DNA of 38,883 nt from Candidatus Nomurabacteria bacterium (GTDB lineage: Bacteria; Patescibacteriota; Minisyncoccia; Phycocordibacterales; UBA9973), in the NCBI GenBank assembly GCA_023267195.1, contig JAHFNT010000002.1, forward strand, positions 151,830 through 190,712, written 5' to 3'. The position numbers were made by a program, and so were the translations under genes. Under the pieces are notes generated by a model. The model was not told the origin of the DNA, did not search any database, and saw nothing but the letters and a program-made list of their open reading frames with translations. This document shows positions 31,732 through 38,883 of the stretch, one piece after another; position 1 is the first letter of the stretch; every line of letters starts with the position of its first letter.

Positions 31732-32414
31732 ATTATTTTAAAATCAGTAAATATCGTTAATAATGGAACCTTTTTCAAAACTTGTGCCGGCTGTTTTGCA
31801 ATCTCTATATCTTTTTTCAAATCTTCTAATGCGCTCCATTTTTCTTTACCCTGGAGCCAAACAACAGCCTCATCTAATTGCTCAATAACTTTTGGTGTAA
31901 TTGTAATACGCGGAAAAATTGGGGTGTCGTAACCCAAAGCCCAACCCCCCGAACGCACTGCTTCGCTCTCGGGTAATATTCCAGCGGTGTGCCCATCTGC
32001 ACCAACACCAAACAATCCTATTATATACTTATTTTCTCTATTTAATTTTAATTCTTGATCAAGCGCTGCCTGAAATTTTTCAGTTGCGATATTACGATCG
32101 TCGCCAGTCAGAATTGGAATAAATTTTGCTTCGGGCAGATTAAACCCTTTTTCTAAAAGCTGAAAATAATTTGAATTTAAATGATTCACTGGCCCATATC
32201 TTTCATCAGTTAAAGTTATGGTCAAATCATAAGCTGGATTCTCTTCCAAAATTTTCCTTAAAAGGTCGCCTATTTCCACTCCAACTAGAATGGATGAACC
32301 ACCCGTCAAAAACAACAAAACCGGCTTACCTTGCTTAAACTGCTTTAGCATGGCAGCAACTATGAAATCTGCGGCGTCTTGTGGATTTATCGTTGTCTTT
32401 ATAGCAAAACTCAT
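31728..32414 (-). CDS. pgl: 6-phosphogluconolactonase
   Basis: 228 aa, the usual DevB/Pgl length. FLTGGSSILVGVEIGDLLRK and ITLTDERYGPVNHLNSNYFQ, then FGVGADGHTAGILPESEAV (G-x-G-x-D-G-H-x-A with the catalytic His), are the family signatures. It hydrolyses the lactone made by G6PD. It is the first gene of the pgl-gnd-zwf run, so the operon encodes the whole oxidative branch. TATAAT lies 8 bases before the ATG. Confidence 0.95.
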   Translation of the reverse strand: MSFAIKTTINPQDAADFIVAAMLKQFKQGKPVLLFLTGGSSILVGVEIGDLLRKILEENPAYDLTITLTDERYGPVNHLNSNYFQLLEKGFNLPEAKFIPILTGDDRNIATEKFQAALDQELKLNRENKYIIGLFGVGADGHTAGILPESEAVRSGGWALGYDTPIFPRITITPKVIEQLDEAVVWLQGKEKWSALEDLKKDIEIAKQPAQVLKKVPLLTIFTDFKII

Positions 32415-32422
32415 AGGCAGAT

Positions 32423-32428
32423 ATTATA
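32423..32428 (-). promoter_or_regulatory. Leaderless -10 box of the pgl operon
   Basis: Extended -10 TGCTATAAT on the minus strand, 8 bases before the pgl ATG. It is divergent from the promoter of the 32516 gene. Confidence 0.65.
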
Positions 32429-32436
32429 GCAGAGTT

Positions 32437-32465
32437 TTGGGTTTTAGGCAGAATTGTGCTATAAT
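32437..32465 (+). promoter_or_regulatory. Promoter of the 32516 surface protein gene
   Basis: TTGGGT (32437-32442), a 17-base spacer and extended -10 TGCTATAAT (box 32460-32465). The leader of about 44 nt has no Shine-Dalgarno and contains CCTAAAGGTCC. Confidence 0.6.
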
Positions 32466-32515
32466 AGGGTACCTAAAGGTCCTAATTTTACTAGAAATTA
32501 ACTCTCAAAATTAAT

Positions 32516-33718
32516 ATGAAAACATGCAAAAAAATATTAATATTGTGTTTCGTATTTGCGGCAACTTTATTGCTTTTTGCCGATAAAACAAATGCGATGA
32601 GTCTAAATCAAACATCTGTCTCCTTATCCCAAGGTCAAACTTCGACCATCTATGCTTATTATGTTTCAGGGTTTTTATATGTTTCCAGCAATTCAAATTC
32701 TAACGTAGCAACCGTATCAATCAACGCAAATAATATAAATATTTACGGCAACACGGCTGGCAACACTACCGCCACCATTTGTGACAACAACACCAGTAGC
32801 TGTGCCAGCTTGTACATCACTGTAACTGGCGGATATGGCGGTTCATCAAACCTATCACTCAGCCAAACGAATGTTTCCCTATCTATTGGACAGACATCCA
32901 CAATAACTTCTTACAACTATTATAGTGGTTTATATATTTCCAATAATTCCAATCAAGGTGTGGCGACAGCCTCTGTGAGCGGGAATACTATTTCAATTTA
33001 TGGAAGCAGTGCCGGCAATACAACCCTCACTATATGTCAGAGCAGTAATATAAATTATTGTGGAACAGTATATGTTACCGTCAGTGGATATTATGGAGGA
33101 ACGAGCAACATCGGACTCAATATTTCAAACCTTACACTCCCCCTCGGAAGCTCCGCAACCCTGTCATCTTCTAATTATAATTATTCTACCACTTATTACT
33201 ATGGCAACTATCAAACCTTAAATGTTACTAGCAATTCAAACCCAAATATTGCCTCAGCTTCCTATTCTTCCCTGCCGGCAGGATGCACCGGAAACGCCAA
33301 TTACAGCATCACTACCGGACAACCCTGCTATCTGCAAACCTCAAACCCGGGGACTATTATCATTCAAGCACTGTCGGTCGGCTCTACTACAATCGTTTTA
33401 TGCCAAAATAATGCCAATACCTGTAGCACGCTTTATGTTACTGTAACCGGCTATAATAATGTCATTGGCTATAATCCAATCTATACCGGCACGGGAAATG
33501 CTTGTTATTTTGGCGTACTTCTCCGTATAGGCATGACCGGCACCAATGTGTATTGCCTCCAAACACTTCTACGCAATATGGGATACTTGACGAGCACAAA
33601 TGATCTTACCTCAATCTTTGACGCGAACACGCAAAACGCTGTGATGAATTTCCAGCGAGATAATTATCTGTATGTGGACGGCGTGGTAGGTAAAAACACC
33701 AGAGCAAGACTTTTCTAA
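32516..33718 (+). CDS. Secreted protein with beta repeats and peptidoglycan-binding domain
   Basis: 400 aa. Signal peptide (ILILCFVFAATLLLFADKTNA). Three beta repeats of about 90-110 residues follow, each starting L-x-Q-T-x-V-S-L-S-x-G-Q-T-S-T-like and ending with a Cys pair before a T-V-T-G strand (CDNNTSSC, CQSSNINYC, CQNNANTC). They resemble Big2/immunoglobulin-like modules. The C-terminal domain (LLRIGMTGTNVYCLQTLLRN, NFQRDNYLYVDGVVGKNTRA) is a type 1 peptidoglycan-binding domain. It should bind the cell wall, the Cys pairs being possible disulfides made by the DsbB system. Confidence 0.85.
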   Translation: MKTCKKILILCFVFAATLLLFADKTNAMSLNQTSVSLSQGQTSTIYAYYVSGFLYVSSNSNSNVATVSINANNINIYGNTAGNTTATICDNNTSSCASLYITVTGGYGGSSNLSLSQTNVSLSIGQTSTITSYNYYSGLYISNNSNQGVATASVSGNTISIYGSSAGNTTLTICQSSNINYCGTVYVTVSGYYGGTSNIGLNISNLTLPLGSSATLSSSNYNYSTTYYYGNYQTLNVTSNSNPNIASASYSSLPAGCTGNANYSITTGQPCYLQTSNPGTIIIQALSVGSTTIVLCQNNANTCSTLYVTVTGYNNVIGYNPIYTGTGNACYFGVLLRIGMTGTNVYCLQTLLRNMGYLTSTNDLTSIFDANTQNAVMNFQRDNYLYVDGVVGKNTRARLF

Positions 33719-33724
33719 TATTAA

Positions 33725-34342
33725 CTAAAATCCCAAATCTTCATTGACCAAGATCATAGTCACCTTCCTACCCATCATCGAGCTTTCACCCTTGAAAACA
33801 AGAACTTTGTTTTGCTGAGTTCCCCTTCCATACTTTTTCATAATATGCTCGTTTTCCAAAGGCATAACATGTTCATCCAGCCGTTTAAATGTGTCTGCAA
33901 AAGTTGGAACAATTTTCTTGGTACTAACGACAAAAATAAGATTAGAGGAAGTGAAAACAATGTGCGGCAGTTGGCTACCAGTATTGGAAGCAATCACAAA
34001 TTCACCTGTCTCAGCTAACGCATGCACACTACCTAAATAATAATCAGAAAGCACGCTTTGTTTGCGCAAAACAGCCTGCTTGACTGGATCTTTTTCTGCT
34101 AAGATTGCTTCATGTAAATTATTCCAGTCATGCGCCCCCGACTTTAAGTAATCTACAAAGCCAATTTGCTCAAGTGTAACAGACGATCCATTCATAACCG
34201 AAGCCCCTTTCGGAATTAGTTCTTTTATTTTACGCAGCGCCTCCCCGCCACTTGGCACGAACATCGCTTCGACGTTCCTCGCCTTCAGCGCTTCTATAGT
34301 TTTTTCCACACTCTCTTTGGTTGCCAGTTTATTGTAGTCCAT
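33725..34342 (-). CDS. LUD (lactate utilisation) domain protein
   Basis: 205 aa. ALKARNVEAMFVPSGGEALR, KGASVMNGSSVTLEQIG, and SDYYLGSVHALAETGEFVIA followed by GSQLPHIVFTSSNLIFVVST match the LUD fold of LutB/LutC-type proteins. Such stand-alone LUD proteins are common, and few have a known reaction. The upstream ATG at 34354 lies inside TATAAT, so the ATG at 34342 is the likely start with a leader of 0-3 nt. It converges on the 32516 gene with a 6-base gap. Confidence 0.88.
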   Translation of the reverse strand: MDYNKLATKESVEKTIEALKARNVEAMFVPSGGEALRKIKELIPKGASVMNGSSVTLEQIGFVDYLKSGAHDWNNLHEAILAEKDPVKQAVLRKQSVLSDYYLGSVHALAETGEFVIASNTGSQLPHIVFTSSNLIFVVSTKKIVPTFADTFKRLDEHVMPLENEHIMKKYGRGTQQNKVLVFKGESSMMGRKVTMILVNEDLGF

Positions 34343-34352
34343 AGTAAAAACC

Positions 34353-34358
34353 ATTATA
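34353..34358 (-). promoter_or_regulatory. -10 box of the LUD gene
   Basis: Extended -10 TGCTATAAT on the minus strand, 10 bases before ATG 34342. It includes the bases of the rejected ATG at 34354. Confidence 0.6.
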
Positions 34359-34366
34359 GCACATAA

Positions 34367-35500
34367 CTAAGAATGCAAAATCTTATGAGCAACATATAAA
34401 CCTGTAATAAATGTGTCTTCTAAACCAATGATATTTTCGTCACCGATAAGCCATAAATTTTTACCTTCATGAGCATCCAATAAAACTTTTCCAATATCAT
34501 TATAAACTGGATGCCATTCAACTAGCGCTATTACCTCCCATTTCTTAAACCACTGACTTAAATCAATATCTTTTTTCAATGAGTAAACAAGAAAAGAACT
34601 ATCTTCCTCTTCTGCCATACCCAAAATGGGTGTTGTCTCATACCCAAAAAATTTTACAGAACCAGTTTCATACTCTTTTTTTATCTCCCCCTTAAGGTGA
34701 AAAACATATACATCTTTACCTACATTTATCCTGGATAAACCTATTAGCTGTTGTGCTATTGGGGATGGTGTAGCGATTACTACATTTTGTGCTTTGAGTG
34801 TGCGGCCAGATATGGTCTGAATACTATATAATTTATCTTCTTTTTTTATTGTTGTTACTTCGTCAGTCAAAATTTTATGCTGGAAAGGTTGAGTAAATTT
34901 ATTAATGTCAAAACTAAACTCATATGCACCTACAATCATAAAAAGGCTCATGAGTTGATACTGGAACGCTGTTTCTTCTGATATTTTACTGGTCATTATT
35001 CCATAAAGTAAAGGTTCCATCACTGTTCGCGCAAAATCAACAATTCCATGTTCTGCTACAAGCTCTTCAGCCTTTTGAAAATATAGCTTTCTCAAAATTG
35101 GATCCGATTCAATGGCTTGTTTTTGACCTATTATTTCTGAATTTTTTTGAAACCTTCGATATCTAAAGTAAAAACCAATAGCAAGCGACAGTGATTTTAA
35201 TAATTGCCAAGGATATTTGAAAATAACTTTAAGAATTGGCGTTTTCTTTCCTTCAAAATATAGACAAATTTTTCTTTTATTGAGTTTCCTTTTTCTTTTT
35301 ACATACCGATTCATATGGGCGTAGTTAGATCCTACCCATAATGCTCCATAATTTATTTCTCCATTTGTAGAAGACTTAATGCGCCCGCCAATGTCTTTTG
35401 TAATAAGCAAAAAATCCCCGCTTTTTTCGCTAAGTTCATGAGCGCAAGAAAGACCAGCAATACCACCTCCAACAATTATTGTTTTATAAACTATATTCAC
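34367..35500 (-). CDS. FAD-dependent oxidoreductase, amine oxidase-like
   Basis: 377 aa. TIIVGGGIAGLSCAHELSEK is the dinucleotide-binding G-x-G-x-x-G of a Rossmann fold, followed by DIGGRIKSSTNG, the R-x-G-G-R-like second FAD motif. Late segments VVIATPSPIAQQLIGL and NLWLIGDENIIG match the flavin-containing amine oxidase/phytoene desaturase group. Substrate unknown. The start is GTG at 35500, since no ATG is available; TACAAT lies about 10 bases upstream, inside the preceding degenerate frame. Confidence 0.8.
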   Translation of the reverse strand: MNIVYKTIIVGGGIAGLSCAHELSEKSGDFLLITKDIGGRIKSSTNGEINYGALWVGSNYAHMNRYVKRKRKLNKRKICLYFEGKKTPILKVIFKYPWQLLKSLSLAIGFYFRYRRFQKNSEIIGQKQAIESDPILRKLYFQKAEELVAEHGIVDFARTVMEPLLYGIMTSKISEETAFQYQLMSLFMIVGAYEFSFDINKFTQPFQHKILTDEVTTIKKEDKLYSIQTISGRTLKAQNVVIATPSPIAQQLIGLSRINVGKDVYVFHLKGEIKKEYETGSVKFFGYETTPILGMAEEEDSSFLVYSLKKDIDLSQWFKKWEVIALVEWHPVYNDIGKVLLDAHEGKNLWLIGDENIIGLEDTFITGLYVAHKILHS

Positions 35501-35508
35501 AAATATTT

Positions 35509-35658
35509 TTATTGTATCATGGAATTTGACCGATCATATCCGAGCTCGATTGCTCGATTGACTGAATTTTTAAAAAAATAAACCCAATGGTCATAATCCT
35601 TGTTCTGATTTCTGGATGCCCAATTGGCTAAAATTTCTTCTGGATTTGCCCATTCCAA
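35509..35658 (-). pseudogene. Short coding-like remnant or unusual small ORF
   Basis: An open frame with protein-like composition: LEWANPEEILANWASRNQNK, then DYDHWVYFFKNSVNRAIELG, ending at a TAA (35509). It is rich in Trp, Asn and Glu. There is no ATG: the only start is a TTG at 35658, and the open frame reaches back to 35685 inside the 35669 gene. It may be the end of a decayed gene. I recognise no family. Confidence 0.35.
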
Positions 35659-35668
35659 AGTAAATTTT

Positions 35669-36982
35669 TCATATGCTTCGAGACTTTATGATTTTATCAA
35701 ATTCGCTTTCTGGTAAATATTTTTCTCCCACAACTATTTCTCGCAGTGTTTTATTTGTATAGATCGATTTTTTAACAATCTTAGAAACTAAGTCATACCC
35801 AAGACGCGGGACAAGCAGGGTCGCATACGCAGTTGAATTTTCTAAATGAGATTTGCATTTTTCTTTATCGGCCTTTATTCCTTGAATACATAATTTATCA
35901 AACTGCTCTATGACCTCTCCTGTGAGCTTGATTGAATCAATCAATTTCTCTACCACCACCGGTAGCATCACCCCCAATTCCATTTGCGCTCCTTCTACTG
36001 CTCGCTCGATCGATAAATTATTTCCCGAAACTAAATAATATAATTGATTGACGGTCTCCGGCATAACTGGATTCACCTTTCCCGGCATAATCGAAGAGCC
36101 TTTCTGCAATTCTGGCAAAATTATTTCTCCCACCCCGCCCCTCGGACCAGAAGCCATAAATCGCAAATCACTTGCTGTCTTAGACAAATCCACGCACAGA
36201 GCGGTTATCGCCTGAGAAATTATTAAAAAGTCAACTTGCCCGCTGGTCTTACTCATCATATTTTTTGCTTTATAGAACTTTTTACCCGTGATTTTATTTA
36301 ATTGTTTGTAAACCTCCCTTATATACGCCGGGCTGGCATTAATAGAATTGCCAATCGCGGTTCCCCCTAGATTTAAGATTTGGCACAAGCCTTCTGCCAT
36401 TTTTATTTGATATCTATGCCTTTCCAGATTATCCGCCGCCGCTAAAAATTCGGCTCCGAGGGTTGTGGGCACCGCGTCTTGTAGATGAGTACGCGCTAAT
36501 TTATTTATATTTTTAAATTCCTTCGCCTTGGTCTTGAAAGATTGAACAAGAGAAGCTAATTTAGAATCCAAATTTTCAAGTAGGAAAAGTGTGGAAACTT
36601 TTAGGGCAGACGGATTTACGTCGTTGGTGGATTGCCCGCAATTTACGTGATTGTTCGGATGCACTTCAATTTTATTTTTTAGAATCAAAGTCGCCTGATT
36701 CGCAATTAACTCATTTACATTCATATGCGATGCCGTTCCCGCTCCACCCTGGAGACTGGATAAGGGGAATTGCTCCCCTTGTCCACCCTTTAGAATTTCA
36801 TCACAAACTTTTACTATCGCATTTTGCACTTCCTTCTCTAAATTGCCGGCAAGGTAATTGGCGATAGCGGCCGCTTTTTTAATCTGAACCATGGCCAAGA
36901 TAAACTCCATCCTGGTTTTGCTGGTAGAAAAAGGGAAATTTTTTAGAGCCTTTTTTGTTTCTTCGCCGTAGTATATTTTCAT
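35669..36982 (-). CDS. aspA: Aspartate ammonia-lyase/fumarase class II family enzyme
   Basis: 437 aa. The N-terminal YYGEETKKALKNFPFS is where the family has its Y-Y-G block. LQGGAGTASHMNVNELIANQ, HVNCGQSTNDVNPSALKVST, ARTHLQDAVPTTLGAEFLAA and the signature KGSSIMPGKVNPVMPETVNQ (G-S-S-x-M-P-x-K-x-N with catalytic Ser) follow. It eliminates ammonia from aspartate or water from malate, both giving fumarate. The pattern fits aspartase slightly better, but I cannot exclude fumarase. The start has no Shine-Dalgarno. It lies 11 bases after the NTP pyrophosphohydrolase gene. Confidence 0.85.
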   Translation of the reverse strand: MKIYYGEETKKALKNFPFSTSKTRMEFILAMVQIKKAAAIANYLAGNLEKEVQNAIVKVCDEILKGGQGEQFPLSSLQGGAGTASHMNVNELIANQATLILKNKIEVHPNNHVNCGQSTNDVNPSALKVSTLFLLENLDSKLASLVQSFKTKAKEFKNINKLARTHLQDAVPTTLGAEFLAAADNLERHRYQIKMAEGLCQILNLGGTAIGNSINASPAYIREVYKQLNKITGKKFYKAKNMMSKTSGQVDFLIISQAITALCVDLSKTASDLRFMASGPRGGVGEIILPELQKGSSIMPGKVNPVMPETVNQLYYLVSGNNLSIERAVEGAQMELGVMLPVVVEKLIDSIKLTGEVIEQFDKLCIQGIKADKEKCKSHLENSTAYATLLVPRLGYDLVSKIVKKSIYTNKTLREIVVGEKYLPESEFDKIIKSRSI

Positions 36983-36993
36983 AAAATGATTAG

Positions 36994-37356
36994 CTATTTT
37001 TTCTTTAAAATTTTTCTCACATTCGGTTCAAAATAATTTTTACCTTTTACCATTTTATATTGATGATAATCTTTGCTCATGTGAGAGCGATGAACTTCTT
37101 CAAATATTTGATCTATCTTATCCTGCAATCCATGCTCTAAAATTGTGCCGTAAACCGCATACAATATATCCACCAGCTCTTTGGCAATATTTTCCAGATC
37201 GGCCTGCTTGGCACCCAAAAGATATTCTTCAACTTCTTCTTTCATCAGCTGATATCTGAGATTAAATCTATCTTCAGGTATAAGTGAGGGCTTTTGGAGT
37301 ACCGGAACCTTAAACTTTTTATGGAACACCTTGACCAAATGTATCCTTTTTGCCAT
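36994..37356 (-). CDS. MazG-like nucleotide pyrophosphohydrolase
   Basis: 120 aa, all alpha. RYQLMKEEVEEYLLGAKQAD and IAKELVDILYAVYGTILEHG give the E-E-x-x-E...E-x-x-D metal-binding pattern of the MazG/HisE-type NTP pyrophosphatases, and IFEEVHRSHMSKDYH the family's C-terminal part. It probably cleans up non-canonical nucleotides. TATACT lies 6 bases before the ATG at 37356, which fixes the start and makes the message leaderless. Confidence 0.87.
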   Translation of the reverse strand: MAKRIHLVKVFHKKFKVPVLQKPSLIPEDRFNLRYQLMKEEVEEYLLGAKQADLENIAKELVDILYAVYGTILEHGLQDKIDQIFEEVHRSHMSKDYHQYKMVKGKNYFEPNVRKILKKK

Positions 37357-37362
37357 ACCGAG

Positions 37363-37368
37363 AGTATA
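37363..37368 (-). promoter_or_regulatory. Leaderless -10 box of the MazG-like gene
   Basis: Extended -10 TGCTATACT on the minus strand, 6 bases before the ATG. Confidence 0.6.
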
Positions 37369-37384
37369 GCAAATTGGCATTATT

Positions 37385-38188
37385 TTAAAACTTTTTTAAG
37401 ATATCTTTCTTGAAGTGCTTCAGATAAGCAATTAAAATAAAACTGATAATTACCATTAGAAACCAGGAAGTTATTTTTTGAGTGGAAACCACAGCCCAGG
37501 CATGCACTTGATTTGGATACTGCCAAGCGCCGAAATAAGTGGAAATATTTTCCGCTATCCAAATAAAAAAGGCTATCAGCAAAAAAGATAAATTGAGTGG
37601 CAGGGTCCACCTTTTTACCGTTACCGTAAAATAAACTTTTGTTTTCCAAAAGAAAATAAAGACAGCCAGAATTAAAAATATTCGAAAATCATATATGTAA
37701 TGGTTGGTAAAAAAGTTTAAATAAATCAAAAAACAGAGTAAGACGCTTAACAAATAATGATTATAATTTGTCAGTTCTAATTTAAATATCTTCCAGGCCT
37801 GGCTGATGTAGCTTCCGATGGCCGCGTACATAAATCCGCTATAGAGAGGCACGGTGGCTATTTTAAAAAAGGCATCTTCTGGATAGCTCCAAGAACCGAC
37901 ACCCGGGCTGGTTTTATAAAGCTCTAAAACTAAGCCAATTATATGGAATAAAAAAATAACTTTTACTTCATCTTTAGTTTCTAGTTTAGTAAAGTAAAGA
38001 ATAGCCTGTATCGCGATGGCTGCTAAAAAAAGAAAGTCGTACCGAGCCAGGCCCCAAAGTGAAATATGGTTTGAGATGAACAACAGCAGAAAAAATGATC
38101 CGGCAAATATCGCTGCTCGAGCCTGCTTGACGCCAAAAATCAAAAATTCTTTCACTCCAGATTTTATTGAGTTTTTTGTGAAATTCAT
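37385..38188 (-). CDS. DUF817 integral membrane protein
   Basis: 267 aa with about eight hydrophobic helices. FGVKQARAAIFAGSFFLLLF near the N-terminus, LELYKTSPGVGSWSYPEDAF and YFGAWQYPNQVHAWAVVSTQ are the repeated W-x-Y-P segments of DUF817. Function unknown; it is predicted to lie in the cytoplasmic membrane. The ATG at 38188 follows the Nudix stop by 13 bases, with an AT-rich gap and no Shine-Dalgarno, so it is probably cotranscribed. Confidence 0.85.
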   Translation of the reverse strand: MNFTKNSIKSGVKEFLIFGVKQARAAIFAGSFFLLLFISNHISLWGLARYDFLFLAAIAIQAILYFTKLETKDEVKVIFLFHIIGLVLELYKTSPGVGSWSYPEDAFFKIATVPLYSGFMYAAIGSYISQAWKIFKLELTNYNHYLLSVLLCFLIYLNFFTNHYIYDFRIFLILAVFIFFWKTKVYFTVTVKRWTLPLNLSFLLIAFFIWIAENISTYFGAWQYPNQVHAWAVVSTQKITSWFLMVIISFILIAYLKHFKKDILKKF

Positions 38189-38201
38189 AACTTAAACTTT
38201 T

Positions 38202-38633
38202 TTAATGAGACAAAAGAGATACATACTCTTTCACTCCCTTGAGCCATCCTCCAGTAAAATAATCCTCGGGTTTAAATGTTTTTGGATTTGCCCAAAACAT
38301 TTCTGTGTGCCTTGGGGAAAGCTTTATCTCCCCACTTTCCCAATTAGCCTGGTAACCAACTGCAAATATTCTAACAGTCGGATTGCCAAGAGCCTGTTCC
38401 ACTCTTTCATGTCTGAAAAATACTACTGGTTTCCCAAGTTCATACTGAAGTTCTGAACCAAGTTCTTCAGTAATTTTTCTAGCAACAATATTTTCTAGTG
38501 GGACTTCAAACTCATCTCTCTGTATTCTTCCTCCAGGCAAATCCCAATCTCCAAAATTGTCCTTCAGAATTAATAGTTGTCCATCCTTTTCCAGAAAAAC
38601 TTTTACTGCAACAAAATATGTATCTTTGTCCAT
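38202..38633 (-). CDS. Nudix hydrolase
   Basis: 143 aa. FGDWDLPGGRIQRDEFEVPL and ARKITEELGSELQYELG form a Nudix box (G-x5-E, R-x-x-x-E-E-x-G). It has three extra residues between the first Glu and the Arg, and R-K in place of R-E; the metal-binding E-E is kept. It should hydrolyse a nucleoside diphosphate derivative. The start at 38633 is fixed by TATTAT 6 bases upstream. A longer frame would run into the tRNA gene, so it is rejected. Confidence 0.88.
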   Translation of the reverse strand: MDKDTYFVAVKVFLEKDGQLLILKDNFGDWDLPGGRIQRDEFEVPLENIVARKITEELGSELQYELGKPVVFFRHERVEQALGNPTVRIFAVGYQANWESGEIKLSPRHTEMFWANPKTFKPEDYFTGGWLKGVKEYVSLLSH

Positions 38634-38639
38634 AAAAGA

Positions 38640-38645
38640 ATAATA
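38640..38645 (-). promoter_or_regulatory. Leaderless -10 box of the Nudix gene
   Basis: TATTAT preceded by TTTGG, 6 bases before the ATG at 38633. Confidence 0.5.
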
Positions 38646-38695
38646 CCAAATAAATCCTTTATTTTCAAAACAAAATGTGTTAAATTTGAATAAAT

Positions 38696-38769
38696 TGCGG
38701 GTTCGTCTAATGGTAGGACACATCCCTCTGGAGGATGGTATTGGGGTTCGAGTCCCTGACCCGCAGCCA
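38696..38769 (+). tRNA. tRNA-Gln (anticodon CTG)
   Basis: A full cloverleaf of 74 nt with encoded CCA. The acceptor stem TGCGGGT pairs with ACCCGCA, the D stem GTCT pairs with GGAC, and the anticodon stem CATCC/GGATG holds loop CTCTGGA with anticodon CTG. The T arm carries loop TTCGAGT. The U1-A72 first pair and G73 are glutamine identity elements and support the call. It reads Gln codon CAG. Confidence 0.93.
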
Positions 38770-38883
38770 ACTCGTGCGACGCTCAAGACGCGTCAAAATA
38801 ACGATATTTTGATGAAGTAAAGAGCGACCCGTCTAGGACGGAGAAACCGCATAAGTTATCTATTCCGACATAGCATACCTGCT
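38770..38883 (+). other. Unassigned structured region to the window end
   Basis: No coding frame of note. There are two strong hairpins: TCAAAATA-ACGA-TATTTTGA (8 bp, about 38794-38813) and CCGTC-TAG-GACGG (about 38829-38841). The region is richer in GC than ordinary gaps here. It could be a processed tRNA trailer or the start of a non-coding RNA continuing past the edge. I could not match it to tmRNA, RNase P RNA or SRP RNA. Confidence 0.4.

Noticed and set aside
38634-38786. N-terminal extension of the Nudix frame
   Set aside because: It would overlap the tRNA-Gln gene, and a -10 box lies 6 bases before the internal ATG at 38633.
38770-38883. tmRNA, RNase P RNA or SRP RNA
   Set aside because: None of their conserved core motifs could be found on either strand.

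Overview
The window looks like a chromosome segment of an uncultivated ultra-small bacterium of the Candidate Phyla Radiation (Patescibacteria, most like Parcubacteria; this placement is inference). The reasons are AT-rich, tightly packed genes, small or streamlined enzymes, RNase J, SWIB and MscL-zinc-ribbon proteins, large secreted repeat proteins, a divergent 16S rRNA gene, and no phage, plasmid or CRISPR features.

Layout. 1-3290: a cut-off unknown gene, then a stand-alone 16S rRNA gene on the minus strand with its own promoter and processing stem but no linked 23S or 5S, then an unknown gene. 3357-7617: small housekeeping and membrane genes (histidine phosphatase, acylphosphatase, MscL, SWIB, DUF167), a GC-rich foreign-looking insert near 6320-6600, and a deoxyhypusine-synthase-like enzyme. 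7659-13696: a repeat-rich surface protein with an S74 chaperone domain, phosphoglycerate mutase, and a Gly/Pro-rich membrane protein. 13822-19046 (plus strand): SecG, a peptide-binding protein, RNase J, an MFS transporter. 19069-20846: HtrA and a nucleotidyltransferase. 20840-23332: a cobalamin riboswitch controlling two transcobalamin-like exported proteins. 23337-25264: a three-gene group around an ArsR-type regulator, with a perfect palindrome before each gene. 25340-28608: AlkD and an envelope redox/copper group (DsbB, thioredoxin, cupredoxin, undecaprenol/diacylglycerol kinase). 28647-32414: pgl-gnd-zwf, the oxidative pentose phosphate branch, plus a secreted protein. 32516-38769: surface protein, LUD protein, FAD oxidoreductase, aspartase/fumarase, NTP pyrophosphohydrolase, DUF817, Nudix, tRNA-Gln.

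Main observations. (1) The 16S 3' end has an intact helix 45 but no CCUCC anti-Shine-Dalgarno. Most genes have a -10 box only 6-8 bases before the start codon, so they should be leaderless, and recognisable Shine-Dalgarno sequences are almost absent. The one strong one sits before the GC-rich foreign ORF. (2) A cobalamin riboswitch with a visible terminator/antiterminator pair drives DUF4430 and alpha/alpha-barrel proteins resembling a split, reordered transcobalamin, which suggests a corrinoid-scavenging system. (3) Two tiny lysine-rich genes (19 and 21 codons) form an overlooked paralogous family. (4) Three copies of a 12-base palindrome suggest an autoregulated mini-regulon.
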